In this document: positions 1 through 6,585 of the stretch, piece by piece
How the letters are laid out: the number at the start of each line of letters is the position of its first letter
How positions within the stretch are numbered: the first letter of the stretch is position 1
Source of the DNA: Anaerolineales bacterium
GTDB lineage: Bacteria > Chloroflexota > Anaerolineae > Anaerolineales > Villigracilaceae
Length of the DNA: 10,822 nucleotides
Direction: 5' to 3'
Assembly (NCBI GenBank): GCA_025938055.1
Contig: JAICQC010000129.1
Location: 1-10,822 of the forward strand
The notes under the pieces: model-generated
The model's input: the letters and a program-made list of their open reading frames with translations, nothing else
Database searches by the model: none
What the model was told of the DNA's origin: nothing
Position numbers and translations under genes: made by a program

Positions 1-157
1 AGAAATCAAGTATGAGGGTGGCGCCGGTTTTTTGAAAAGGAGTTGCAAGGAGAAACGATAATCGGACATGATATAAATTTTGACCAGGAGTTGAGACGCT
101 CACTAACCACGCATAAAATAACAATACCGTGATGTGGTACGTCACAGATGAAAAAGA
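1..157. other. Upstream region, possible tail of a preceding gene
   Basis: No complete gene is visible. One frame is open from base 2 to a TAA at 59-61 and ends in a basic stretch (GGAGFLKRSCKEKR). It could be the C-terminus of a gene that starts before the window, but 19 codons are too few to judge. A TGaTATAAA sequence at 69-77 resembles an extended -10 element, but no -35 box sits at the right distance. A near-palindrome at 129-145 is listed separately. Confidence 0.25.
129..145. promoter_or_regulatory. Near-palindrome upstream of the DUF4258 gene, possible operator
   Basis: GTGATGT-GGT-ACGTCAC forms a 7-bp stem with one T-G wobble around a 3-base centre, ending 12 bases before the GTG start of the DUF4258 gene. 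The position and dyad symmetry would fit a repressor site acting on that gene. No repressor gene is visible in the window, so the role is inference only. Confidence 0.25.
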
Positions 158-514
158 GTGGTCAAATTGATTTCAATTTTCAATCTTACCCAACATGCTA
201 TTCTGCGCATGGCACAACGAAATATCTCACTCAGTGACCTTGATTATGTGCTGGAATATGGAGAACGGGTTCATAAAACAGGGGTGACCATCTACGTTTT
301 GAGAAAGAGGGACATTCCGCAAAATGATCTTAAGAGGGCTGAAGTTACGAGACTTGAAGGAACCGTTGTATTGACCGGATTCTCGCAAGAGGGGAATCTG
401 GAAATCATCACCGTATATCGCAATAAAAGTGCTTCCCGGACGCTCCGCGGTAAGACGAAGTACGATAACAGAAGGAAATATAGGACGAATCGTAATTCTC
501 CATTACGAGGATAG
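158..514 (+). CDS. DUF4258 domain protein (toxin-like fold)
   Basis: This 118-residue protein matches the DUF4258 pattern: an N-terminal LTQHAILRMAQRNIS segment (H13, R17, R21), a DLDYVLEYG helix, a central RRDIP-like element (RKRDIP, 49-54), LEGTVVLTG, and the closing ITVYRNK (84-90) followed by a basic tail. The domain appears complete. DUF4258 proteins are small, related in fold to RelE/BrnT-type toxins, and mostly uncharacterised; some are paired with antitoxins. No antitoxin-like partner lies on either side here, so this is an orphan or the partner was lost. The start is GTG at 158, because an in-frame TGA at 149-151 blocks extension. The ribosome site is poor (only AAAAAGAG directly before it), and TTG at 167 is an alternative. 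The same reading frame continues after the TAG into the DUF1349 remnant. The family call is fairly sure; the function is unknown. Confidence 0.7.
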   Translation: MVKLISIFNLTQHAILRMAQRNISLSDLDYVLEYGERVHKTGVTIYVLRKRDIPQNDLKRAEVTRLEGTVVLTGFSQEGNLEIITVYRNKSASRTLRGKTKYDNRRKYRTNRNSPLRG

Positions 515-850
515 TCCTTCCTGTCCTGCTCGTTTGAATACGAGTTATCCCCGCAGGGACGCCCGACGGTCGTTTCGGTGGTCACAAAAGGTGTTTCTGA
601 CGATTGCAATTCTTTAGTGGTAACCGGTCCAGCTTATATGCGTGTTTCACGGCTGGAGCAGGCATACGCTTTCCATTTTTCGGAGGATGGAAAGGACTGG
701 AATCTCATCCGTTACTTCAGGTTGGAAGACAATGCAAATGCACAGATGGGTTTTCTTGCACAGTCCCCAACGGGCAATGGTTGTACTGTCTCCTTTCAAG
801 ATATTCAGTTTGATGAAAAGCTTTTCGCGGATATTCGGTCCGGCGAATAG
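515..850 (+). pseudogene. C-terminal remnant of a DUF1349 (concanavalin-like) protein
   Basis: The frame is open from the stop of the DUF4258 gene (512-514) to TAG at 848-850. Its translation carries the C-terminal half of a DUF1349 domain: PTVVSVVTKGVSDD, then a GPAYMRVSRLEQAYAFHFS stretch, DGKDWNLIRYFRL and GFLAQSPTGNGCTVSF. DUF1349 proteins are beta-sandwich proteins of roughly 190 residues; the first half is missing and I cannot find it in this window. The recognisable homology begins near 530. The only usable start inside is GTG at 578, which would give a 90-residue product with half a domain and no good ribosome site. I therefore read it as a decayed gene truncated by deletion or rearrangement, its left end fused to the DUF4258 region. 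Expression as a short protein cannot be excluded. Confidence 0.6.
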
Positions 851-1246
851 AATCATCGTGCCCATATAATTCGTTCGTACCCTTGAAGCCAACCTTGAGT
901 AGCCATCCAATGAATCTACTTGATGCTTAAGAACGCCCGGGAGGTGATGGCATTTCTCGAGAAATTCCCTGCCGAAAAAGAAACCCTGCAGATCCATTAG
1001 GCAACTAACTGGCTTCGGCAAATGGATCAGCGCTGGTTCTGGTATGGGACTAGCGCGCTATCGCTTTGAAAACCTGGAGTGGTATACTGTTCGAAAATTG
1101 AGGAATTTTGGCGGGGAATCCTTGCGATTTGATTTAAAGTGTGCCGCATAGTTAATCAAACCAAAAGCTGAACGTGCAGCCTGCATTTCAGCCCAAACGC
1201 TTGGCAATTCGTGAGACAAGCGGCAGAAGTTGACAAGGAGCTGGTC
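851..1246. other. Gene-free region with possible coding relics
   Basis: No gene I can support lies in these ~400 bases. A short frame at 923-1000 encodes 25 residues (MLKNAREVMAFLEKFPAEKE...), which look protein-like (an amphipathic helix with sensible codons) but have no ribosome site and stop early. A shifted frame then stays open to a TAG near 1150 and reads as plausible protein (GSGMGLARYRFENLEWY). Together these could be relics of one or two broken genes; I do not recognise the family. A TATACT at 1083-1088 resembles a -10 box but lacks a good -35. Confidence 0.3.
1235..1240 (+). promoter_or_regulatory. Ribosome binding site of the STAS gene
   Basis: AAGGAG sits 6 bases before ATG 1247. 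This decides the start: the longer open frame beginning at 1211 would place this site inside the coding sequence and add 12 residues outside the usual STAS fold. Confidence 0.75.
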
Positions 1247-1552
1247 ATGACTGTAGCGATTGAAATTCATGGCACCGTAGCCAACATCATTCTCTCGGGC
1301 AATGTAGATTATTCAACGCAGGAAGAAATCCAGAACGCAAACCAACAAGCCCTGGCTGACAAACGGGTTAAGGAGATTCATGTCAATTGTGCCGATGTGC
1401 TGTTTCTAGACTCGTCCGTCATTCGGGCATTGCTCGTCCTGCAAAAAGAGGCGGATGCAGCAGGAAAGTCACTGATCCTTTTGAACTGCAGCGATAACAC
1501 GCGCGAAGTGTTCGAGATCGGGGGCTTCGACCGTATGTTTACTTTCCGGTAA
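1247..1552 (+). CDS. STAS-domain protein, anti-sigma factor antagonist-like
   Basis: This 101-residue protein is essentially one STAS domain. The order is an N-terminal beta strand (VAIEIHGTVANIILSG), the D21-Y-S turn, an alpha helix (EEIQNANQQALAD), a strand (VKEIHVNCADV), then LDSSVIRALLVLQKEA, and a last strand-helix (SLILLNCSDNTREVFEIGGFDRMF). In SpoIIAA-type antagonists the second Ser of the DSS motif is phosphorylated by a partner anti-sigma kinase and controls binding; here this is S57 (D55-S56-S57). The protein is therefore expected to act in the cytoplasm as a partner-switching regulator. No RsbW/SpoIIAB-like kinase or PP2C phosphatase is encoded nearby, so its partner is elsewhere. 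It lies 39 bases before the 281-residue gene with no terminator between, suggesting one transcript. Confidence 0.85.
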   Translation: MTVAIEIHGTVANIILSGNVDYSTQEEIQNANQQALADKRVKEIHVNCADVLFLDSSVIRALLVLQKEADAAGKSLILLNCSDNTREVFEIGGFDRMFTFR

Positions 1553-1579
1553 CGATCGTTTTCTTTGAACCTGCTTCAG

Positions 1580-1586
1580 AGAGGAG
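1580..1586 (+). promoter_or_regulatory. Ribosome binding site of the 281-residue gene
   Basis: AGAGGAG sits 5 bases before ATG 1592. It selects this start over the first possible start at 1565, which has no such site. Confidence 0.7.
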
Positions 1587-1591
1587 CACGT

Positions 1592-2437
1592 ATGGAGATC
1601 AGCCTTGCGGAAGAACATGCTTATTATTTCGTTCCTCAGATCTCAATCGAAGTGGCGCGTGACCGCATCGAAAAGAAAAAGACTTCCCTGGTCGCGGGCA
1701 TGTTCGGGAACTTGATCTCCCGCCCGAATCCCGCGGAGATCCAGGTGGTCTCGGTGGAGAATCGCCTGGAACCCTACTGGGTAGTGACCGCTGCCAGCCG
1801 GACGGCATATGACCGCCAGCAAGTATACGCGATCCCGGTCAAGGGGGAAGAGGTGCGCGAAATTACTCTGCTCGGGCAAAGGCTGACTCTCAGCTCCAAA
1901 GGCAATCCATCCCTCACACTCAACAGCATCGAACATTGCGTGGAGGAAAACCACCTCACCCGTTTTTTCGACGGGCTCTCAGGTCAAAAGACGGACCTGA
2001 GCCGATTCCAACCGTTTACCAAGAGTGAGATCATGGACTTGGGGCAGTTTGCGCCGGAGGGGATTCTCGTCGTCCCGCCGCAAATGCGGGCAACTGCTAT
2101 CGTGAGGCAGGTGCTGGGTGAGGTCATTCAGCCGGTGACCAAGGCGCAGATCATCCATGAGGAACGCGTCGACGTTGAGACGATTGAGCTGAACTTCCGC
2201 CCGGTTTACGCCCTCGAATATGAGTGGGCAAGCAAAGGGAAGCGGGTCGTGGTCGAGTTCGACGCGCTGCTGGGCGAGATACACAGCGGCGGTAAAAAGT
2301 GGAGCGACCAGATCAAGGGCATCATCAGCCGGGACCTGTTCTTCGACGTGACCGCAGACGCGGTCGGCATGCTCGTACCCGGCGGGAGTATCGCGGTGAA
2401 GCTGGTTAAGGCAGTGGTAGACCGGAGCAAGAAATAA
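1592..2437 (+). CDS. Uncharacterised 281-residue protein
   Basis: I do not recognise a named family. There is no signal peptide and no clear membrane segment, so it is probably cytoplasmic. The first half contains an RDRIEKKKTSLVAGMFG segment (23-39) and a strand-rich stretch around RLEPYWVVTAASRTAYDRQQVYAIPV (59-83) that reads like one beta-sheet module. Residues 115-121 (HCVEENH) hold two His, a Cys and two Glu close together, which could bind metal, though this is speculation. The C-terminal part (about 193-235: VDVETIELNFRPVYALEYEW, then VVVEFDALLGEI) resembles the strand-turn pattern of PepSY-like repeats seen in proteins that report a 'parental' strand and then a D-x-x-x-G-E turn. A glycine- and valine-rich tail (255-275) may be amphipathic. 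It is likely co-transcribed with the STAS gene 39 bases upstream and is followed by a terminator hairpin. A partner or effector role in the same signalling unit is possible but unproven. Confidence 0.8.
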   Translation: MEISLAEEHAYYFVPQISIEVARDRIEKKKTSLVAGMFGNLISRPNPAEIQVVSVENRLEPYWVVTAASRTAYDRQQVYAIPVKGEEVREITLLGQRLTLSSKGNPSLTLNSIEHCVEENHLTRFFDGLSGQKTDLSRFQPFTKSEIMDLGQFAPEGILVVPPQMRATAIVRQVLGEVIQPVTKAQIIHEERVDVETIELNFRPVYALEYEWASKGKRVVVEFDALLGEIHSGGKKWSDQIKGIISRDLFFDVTADAVGMLVPGGSIAVKLVKAVVDRSKK

Positions 2438-2467
2438 TTTTTGAAAAACATGCGATAAAATCCAAAA

Positions 2468-2504
2468 AACAAAGATCTCCAGCCACAACCGGAGATTTTT
2501 GTTT
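2468..2504 (+). terminator. Hairpin terminator after the STAS/unknown gene pair
   Basis: AACAAAGATCTCC pairs with GGAGATTTTTGTT over 13 positions (one G-T wobble), with a 10-base loop at 2481-2490. The T-rich 3' arm supplies the U-tract. The A-rich 5' flank (2461-2473) would give a U-tract on the other strand too, so it may work in both directions. It ends only 27 bases before the GNAT start codon, so it would sit in the leader of any transcript reaching that gene. Confidence 0.75.
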
Positions 2505-2531
2505 AACCTCAACTCAGCTGAAGGACTCGCT

Positions 2532-3041
2532 ATGACCGTTCTCGAAACAAAACGACTACTTCTCCGCCAATTCACCCAGGAGGACGCAGACTTTATCTTT
2601 GAACTGCTAAATGAGCCATCCTGGATTCAGAATATCGGCGATCGCAATATTCGAACATTGGACGATGCCCGTGCGTATATCGCCAGGGGTCCCGCTGCCA
2701 GCTACGAAAAGAACGGATTTGGTTTATACCTGGTGCTGTTGAAAGAGACAGGCGAGTCGATCGGGATGTGTGGGTTGATCCGTCGTGAAGGCTTGGAGGA
2801 TGTCGACATTGGCTATGCGCTCCTGCCGAGATTTTGGTCGAAGGGATATGCTGCCGAAGCCGCGCAGGGGGTGAAAGACTATGCCAAAGATATGGTTGGG
2901 CTGAAACGCATCGTTGCCATTGTGGATCCCGCCAACCAGGGTTCGATACGCGTCCTTGAAAAGATCGGGCTCCATTACGAGAAAATGATTCGCTTGTCGG
3001 CAGATGATATCGACCTGAAGTTGTTCGGGGCTGAGCTCTAA
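2532..3041 (+). CDS. GNAT family N-acetyltransferase (RimJ/RimL type)
   Basis: The 169-residue protein has the order typical of the Acetyltransf_3 (RimJ/RimL-like) group: an N-terminal LETKRLLLRQFTQEDAD strand-helix, central strands (LYLVLLKETGESIGMCGLI), the IGYALLPRFWSKGYAAEA segment with the acetyl-CoA pyrophosphate-binding loop (about 100-107), and the IVDPANQGSIRVLEKIGL element, where N135 and S138 are the usual conserved pair. It transfers an acetyl group from acetyl-CoA to an amine; the substrate (protein N-terminus, antibiotic or small amine) cannot be told from sequence. The start is ATG 2532, supported by AAGGA at 2521-2525. A first possible start at 2499 would lie inside the terminator hairpin. 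The gap to the following gene is 44 bases, so the two may share a transcript. Confidence 0.88.
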   Translation: MTVLETKRLLLRQFTQEDADFIFELLNEPSWIQNIGDRNIRTLDDARAYIARGPAASYEKNGFGLYLVLLKETGESIGMCGLIRREGLEDVDIGYALLPRFWSKGYAAEAAQGVKDYAKDMVGLKRIVAIVDPANQGSIRVLEKIGLHYEKMIRLSADDIDLKLFGAEL

Positions 3042-3085
3042 ACCGTTTCCCCAAATATGGCAACCAGAAAGGCAGACTGCTTCGA

Positions 3086-4162
3086 ATGACTGTAGACATT
3101 GTTCGTCATCGCCTGCACAATCAATTCCTTACTCAAACAGATATGACCGAACCAGCAGAAGTCGTTCGGCGGCTGGGCGCTGTGCAATCTCAAGATTATG
3201 CAGGTGGGAAATGGGCGCTGGGTCTGCGCATGAATGGCATAAGCGATGCGGCAATCGATCAGGCATTCAACGAGGGAAAGATCCTGCGCACTCACGTCAT
3301 GCGCCCCACCTGGCATTTCGTCGCGCCCGAGGATATCCGCTGGCTACTCATGCTTACGGGTCCACGCGTCCAGTCGGGGAACGCGTTCATGTATCGCCAA
3401 CAGGAATTGCATCGAGAGATCATCCGTAAAAGCTACGCAGTCCTGGAAGAGGCTTTGCAAGGAAACAAGCAGTTGACGCGGACGGAGTTGGGTTCTGTCT
3501 TTGAGAAAGCAGGTATTAAAAATGCAGAAGGCATTCGCCTTGGCTATTTCATGATGTCCGCTGAATTGGATGGGATCATCTGCAGCGGCGGCAGGCGCGG
3601 CAAACAGTTTACCTACGCACTCCTGGAAGAGCGCGCGCCAAAGGTCAAGGCATTGAAGCGTGATGAGGCGCTCGTTGAACTGACTCGGCGTTACTTTGCG
3701 ACGCGGGGTCCCGCGACCCTGCACGATTTCACCTGGTGGTCCGGGCTGACGATGGCAGACGCAAAGGAAGGTATCGAAAGCCTTAAATCACAATTTGTGA
3801 GTGAAACAATCGAAGGAAAGACCTACTGGCTGGACAGTTCGGTTTCACCCGCGGCGGTGATATCCCCAGTTGCCCATCTGCTGCCGAACTATGATGAATA
3901 CTTTATTGGCTTCAAAGACCGCAGCGCCATCGGGAAGATGGTTAGCCCTCTCCTCCCTCAGGAGAACAGCGTCGCGTTGAATGCTCATATCGTGATCGTG
4001 GATGGTCAGATCGTAGGCGGCTGGCGGCGAACGCTGAAGAAGGAGGAAGCCCTGATCGAATTCATGCTGATCGCCGAACTGACGAAAACCCAGGAACGCG
4101 CCGTGGTGAAAGCGACAAATCAGTTCGGTGAATTCCTGCAATTAAGGGTAGAGGCGGTGTAG
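3086..4162 (+). CDS. Winged-helix protein, candidate AlkZ-like DNA glycosylase (HTH_42)
   Basis: The 358-residue protein matches the HTH_42 'winged helix DNA-binding domain-containing' family in length and motifs: VVRRLGAVQSQDYAGGKWALGLR (27-48), ILRTHVMRPTWHFVAPEDIRWLL (66-88), a middle segment with LTRTELGSVF and the RRYFATRGPATLHDFTWWSGL stretch (201-221), then LLPNYDEYFIGFKDRS (265-280). The family includes AlkZ, YcaQ and relatives, which remove bulky alkylated bases and open interstrand crosslinks. AlkZ-like members carry a catalytic QxQ motif and YcaQ-like members QxD; here Q34-S-Q36 fits the AlkZ type. The activity is thus inferred to be repair of alkylated DNA, but many family members are untested. 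The start is ATG 3086; the only upstream purine run (AAAGG, 3068-3072) is rather distant. The truncated DUF1697 gene begins 2 bases after the stop. Confidence 0.8.
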   Translation: MTVDIVRHRLHNQFLTQTDMTEPAEVVRRLGAVQSQDYAGGKWALGLRMNGISDAAIDQAFNEGKILRTHVMRPTWHFVAPEDIRWLLMLTGPRVQSGNAFMYRQQELHREIIRKSYAVLEEALQGNKQLTRTELGSVFEKAGIKNAEGIRLGYFMMSAELDGIICSGGRRGKQFTYALLEERAPKVKALKRDEALVELTRRYFATRGPATLHDFTWWSGLTMADAKEGIESLKSQFVSETIEGKTYWLDSSVSPAAVISPVAHLLPNYDEYFIGFKDRSAIGKMVSPLLPQENSVALNAHIVIVDGQIVGGWRRTLKKEEALIEFMLIAELTKTQERAVVKATNQFGEFLQLRVEAV

Positions 4163-4164
4163 CC

Positions 4165-4356
4165 ATGAAATATGTAGTCTTCCTGCGCGCCATCAATGTG
4201 GGCGGACATGCCATCATCCAGATGGCTGACCTTAAAAAGATGTTCGAATCCGAATTCGAGAATGTGCAGACGTACATCCAGTCCGGGAATGTGATCTTCG
4301 AATCAGAGGAGTCCGACACAGATTTACTGGTGAAGCAGGTGGAAAAATCCAAGTAA
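4165..4356 (+). pseudogene. Truncated DUF1697 family gene
   Basis: The first 63 residues are a textbook DUF1697 N-terminus: VVFLRAINVGGHAIIQMADLKKMFE and VQTYIQSGNVIFES. Family members are about 175-180 residues, so some two thirds is missing. The frame stops at TAA 4354-4356 within the helix after SDTDLLVKQVEKSK. I checked the other two forward frames through to the next gene and see no continuing DUF1697 sequence, so this is a deletion rather than a single frameshift. The 5' side is intact: ATG 4165 is 2 bases after the preceding stop with GAGG at 4151-4154, as in a coupled operon. The product is probably non-functional. DUF1697 has no established function. Confidence 0.75.
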
Positions 4357-4392
4357 ATACCTGGTTTGTAACCTTCTGACATGCGGAAAGTA

Positions 4393-4420
4393 TTGCCTTC
4401 TCGATATTTTTCCCTATAAT
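4393..4420 (+). promoter_or_regulatory. Sigma70-type promoter of the secreted peptidase gene
   Basis: TTGCCT (-35, 4393-4398) and a perfect TATAAT (-10, 4415-4420) are separated by 16 bases. The predicted transcription start is near 4427, giving a leader of about 44 bases before ATG 4471. The -35 box lies 37 bases after the stop of the broken DUF1697 gene. Confidence 0.7.
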
Positions 4421-4470
4421 GATTACTGTACATTAAAAGACGCAAAGGATGCTCGATATAAGGAAAAGTC

Positions 4471-6471
4471 ATGAAAATAACTCTCACTCCTGTCATGCGA
4501 TTGTCTCTCATTCTTGCAATTTTTCTTTCATCCATCGCCGCGACTCCTCCTTCTCCCCTGGCAATTCCTCAAAAATTAGACACACAACAGGTCCTTGATG
4601 ATCTGGGGGGCGTTCCCTGTTTCGAAGACAGTTACTTTACCTGTGTAACCATTGAGGTGCCGCTCGATCATTTCAACCCGGCGGACACGCGCACCATCCC
4701 TGTGGTCTTCGCGGTGCTGCCTGCATCGGGCGTCCGCAAAGGGATGTTTGTGACCGCGACCGGCGGACCCGGCAGCTCCGGCGTCCTTTCAGCAGATTTC
4801 TACAGCAGCGGATTCGACGCCAGCATCTTCGAAGCTTTTGACATTGTGTTCTTCGATCAGCGCGGCATGGCATTGTCTGGTGGACTCACCTGCCCGGAGG
4901 CAGCCACTGAGTATTATCAGGAGGATTTTAGAGGACTCACACGCAAGCAGGAAAAGGCACTCAAGGATGCTGCCAATGACTTCGTTGATGACTGCGTCGA
5001 TGAATTAGGAAGCACCGAACTCCTCCCCTACCTGGGCACAAGACAGGCAGTGGAAGATCTTGAACTCTTCCGGCAGATCATCGGGGACGAAAAGTTCTGG
5101 CTGTATGGCGAGAGTTACGGCACGCAGTACGCGCAGACCTATGCTGCCGCCCATGGCGAACACCTTGCGGGGTTGATCCTCGACGGCACCGTAGACCTGA
5201 CCTTTAGCGGCATCGAATATTATGCACAGCAGGCGCAAGCCTTCAGTGATACGCTGACTGCGACCCTGTCCGCCTGTAACGATGACCCAGCCTGCGCCGA
5301 GCAGATGGACGGCGATGCGATTGCCGCTTACGATACGCTGGCTGCCAAATTGAGTAAAAAGCCTATCAGCTTCAAGTTCACGCTGCCCAACGGCAGGGTT
5401 AGGGACCGTAAGTTTACCCTTAGCGACCTCGAATATGTGGCGGCGAGCCAAATGTACGGCGAAAGTGACCGCATGATGTTCGTGCGCGCCCTGGCCGCCT
5501 ACACGGCGAATGGAGATATTGTTCCGCTCGCCCGTCTGCTCTACCTCGACCTCGTAGTGGATCCGCAGACCCTCGAGTTCATCCCCGATGACTCCTGGTC
5601 TGACGCGATCTTCTATGCAGTCGAATGTCAGGATTACGGCTACCCAGGCTCCACTCCCGATGAGCGCGCCGAGCTATACCTGGATGCAATGGATCCGTAC
5701 GAGACATCCATCCCGCGCCTGGCTTCCATTATCTATGGCGACCTTCCCTGCGCCTACTGGCCTGATGCATCGTCTGATCTCACTCGCCCGGGCTATCTGC
5801 TTGCCGAAGGGATTCCCACGCTTGTGCTTGGCGCCACTGCAGACCCGGCAACACCGGTCAGCCACGGGATCAACGTGTACCAGCATCTGGCGGATGGCTA
5901 TCTCATTACCACCGAAGGCGGTTCACATGTTACGTTCGGGTATGGGCTGGAGTGCCCGGACGCGCTGGTGACCGATTTCCTGGTAAACGACATAGTCCCT
6001 GCCGAGCGCGAGACCGTTTGTGAAGGCTACCTTGCCGATGATTACGTTCCGCTTGCCCCGGCTCACGCAAGAGAATTCGCCGACCCCGCCGAGGTACTGT
6101 CCTACATTGAGACAGAGATCTATTACTTACCCGAATTCTTCTACTGGGATGGCTACACACCCACCTCAGTTGGGTGCACCTATGGTGGTACATTCGATTT
6201 CGATATGGATAATGCCGGAACAAAATATCGTTTCAACTTTGATCGCTGTGCGTTTGCCGCCAACTTCAAAATGACAGGCTGGGGTCGTTACAACATCGAG
6301 CTCGACCGCTTCGTCTTGAATATCAAGACCACAGGGCGCTGGAAGTGCGACATAGAATACGTCCGCAGGGGCGACAGGATCAATATCTCCGGGAAATGCA
6401 ACGGCAAAAACGTCAACGTCAACCAGGAGGACCAGCATAAAGAGAAACACCAGTTCCCCAGCTTCAATTGA
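4471..6471 (+). CDS. Secreted alpha/beta hydrolase, S33/TAP-type peptidase with extra C-terminal domain
   Basis: This 666-residue protein starts with a signal peptide (K2, then a hydrophobic core at about 11-23 and a probable cut near 23-24) and has no lipobox Cys. The hydrolase part shows GGPGSSG (98-104, oxyanion loop), VFFDQRGMALSG (126-137), the nucleophile elbow G-E-S215-Y-G, and a TAP-like C-terminal segment with D458 (ATADPATPV) and H486 (GSHVTFG), giving a Ser-Asp-His triad. Relatives such as Streptomyces tripeptidyl aminopeptidase remove short peptides from N-termini outside the cell. Beyond about residue 555 there is an unusual ~110-residue, strand-rich, aromatic domain with four cysteines (C569, C593, C626, C643) and a polar, charged tail; I do not recognise it. 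The cysteine-rich body fits an exported protein. The start is ATG 4471 with AAGGA 6 bases upstream. The gene is a single transcription unit between its own promoter and terminator. Exact substrate unknown. Confidence 0.87.
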   Translation: MKITLTPVMRLSLILAIFLSSIAATPPSPLAIPQKLDTQQVLDDLGGVPCFEDSYFTCVTIEVPLDHFNPADTRTIPVVFAVLPASGVRKGMFVTATGGPGSSGVLSADFYSSGFDASIFEAFDIVFFDQRGMALSGGLTCPEAATEYYQEDFRGLTRKQEKALKDAANDFVDDCVDELGSTELLPYLGTRQAVEDLELFRQIIGDEKFWLYGESYGTQYAQTYAAAHGEHLAGLILDGTVDLTFSGIEYYAQQAQAFSDTLTATLSACNDDPACAEQMDGDAIAAYDTLAAKLSKKPISFKFTLPNGRVRDRKFTLSDLEYVAASQMYGESDRMMFVRALAAYTANGDIVPLARLLYLDLVVDPQTLEFIPDDSWSDAIFYAVECQDYGYPGSTPDERAELYLDAMDPYETSIPRLASIIYGDLPCAYWPDASSDLTRPGYLLAEGIPTLVLGATADPATPVSHGINVYQHLADGYLITTEGGSHVTFGYGLECPDALVTDFLVNDIVPAERETVCEGYLADDYVPLAPAHAREFADPAEVLSYIETEIYYLPEFFYWDGYTPTSVGCTYGGTFDFDMDNAGTKYRFNFDRCAFAANFKMTGWGRYNIELDRFVLNIKTTGRWKCDIEYVRRGDRINISGKCNGKNVNVNQEDQHKEKHQFPSFN

Positions 6472-6497
6472 TGCAGGAACAGCAATCACATAAAGTA

Positions 6498-6527
6498 AAA
6501 ATCTCCCGCCGCATGGCGGGAGATTTT
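6498..6527 (+). terminator. Strong hairpin terminator after the peptidase gene
   Basis: AAAATCTCCCGCC pairs perfectly with GGCGGGAGATTTT (13 bp) around a GCAT loop at 6511-6514. The T-run is part of the 3' arm. It lies 27 bases after the peptidase stop and before the promoter of the next unit, so it isolates the two transcripts. Its ATCTCC/GGAGAT core is shared with the hairpin at 2468-2504. Confidence 0.9.
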
Positions 6528-6548
6528 CGTGAGGCTTCCCGAGTTCGA

Positions 6549-6578
6549 TTCTGATTCTCTCCGGCAGTCCTGTATAAT
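6549..6578 (+). promoter_or_regulatory. Promoter of the b5-like/alpha-glucosidase operon, probably leaderless
   Basis: A perfect TATAAT -10 box lies at 6573-6578. Only weak -35 candidates exist: TTCTGA at 6549-6554 (18-base spacer) or CTGATT at 6551-6556 (16-base spacer). With 7 bases from the -10 box to ATG 6586, transcription would begin at or next to the start codon. No Shine-Dalgarno sequence precedes the ATG, which agrees with a leaderless mRNA. Confidence 0.6.
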
Positions 6579-6585
6579 TCCGCGC

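Noticed and set aside
647..1021. A 124-codon minus-strand frame over the DUF1349 remnant and the empty region
   Set aside because: The plus-strand frame matches DUF1349; the minus-strand translation lacks domain character and a ribosome site.
1066..1088. Possible promoter TTGAAA (1066-1071) with TATACT (1083-1088)
   Set aside because: The spacer is 11 bases, outside the working range, and no gene starts close downstream.
2441..2461. Possible promoter TTGAAA...TAAAAT before the terminator at 2468
   Set aside because: The spacing between the two boxes is only about 9 bases, too short for a sigma70 promoter.
1979..2575. A 198-codon open frame on the minus strand opposite the 281-residue gene
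   Set aside because: It overlaps a well-supported plus-strand gene, crosses the terminator hairpin, and its translation shows no domain-like pattern.
4341..4473. A shifted open frame continuing after the DUF1697 stop up to the peptidase start
   Set aside because: It does not resemble the missing part of DUF1697, so a simple frameshift is not supported; the region contains a good promoter instead.
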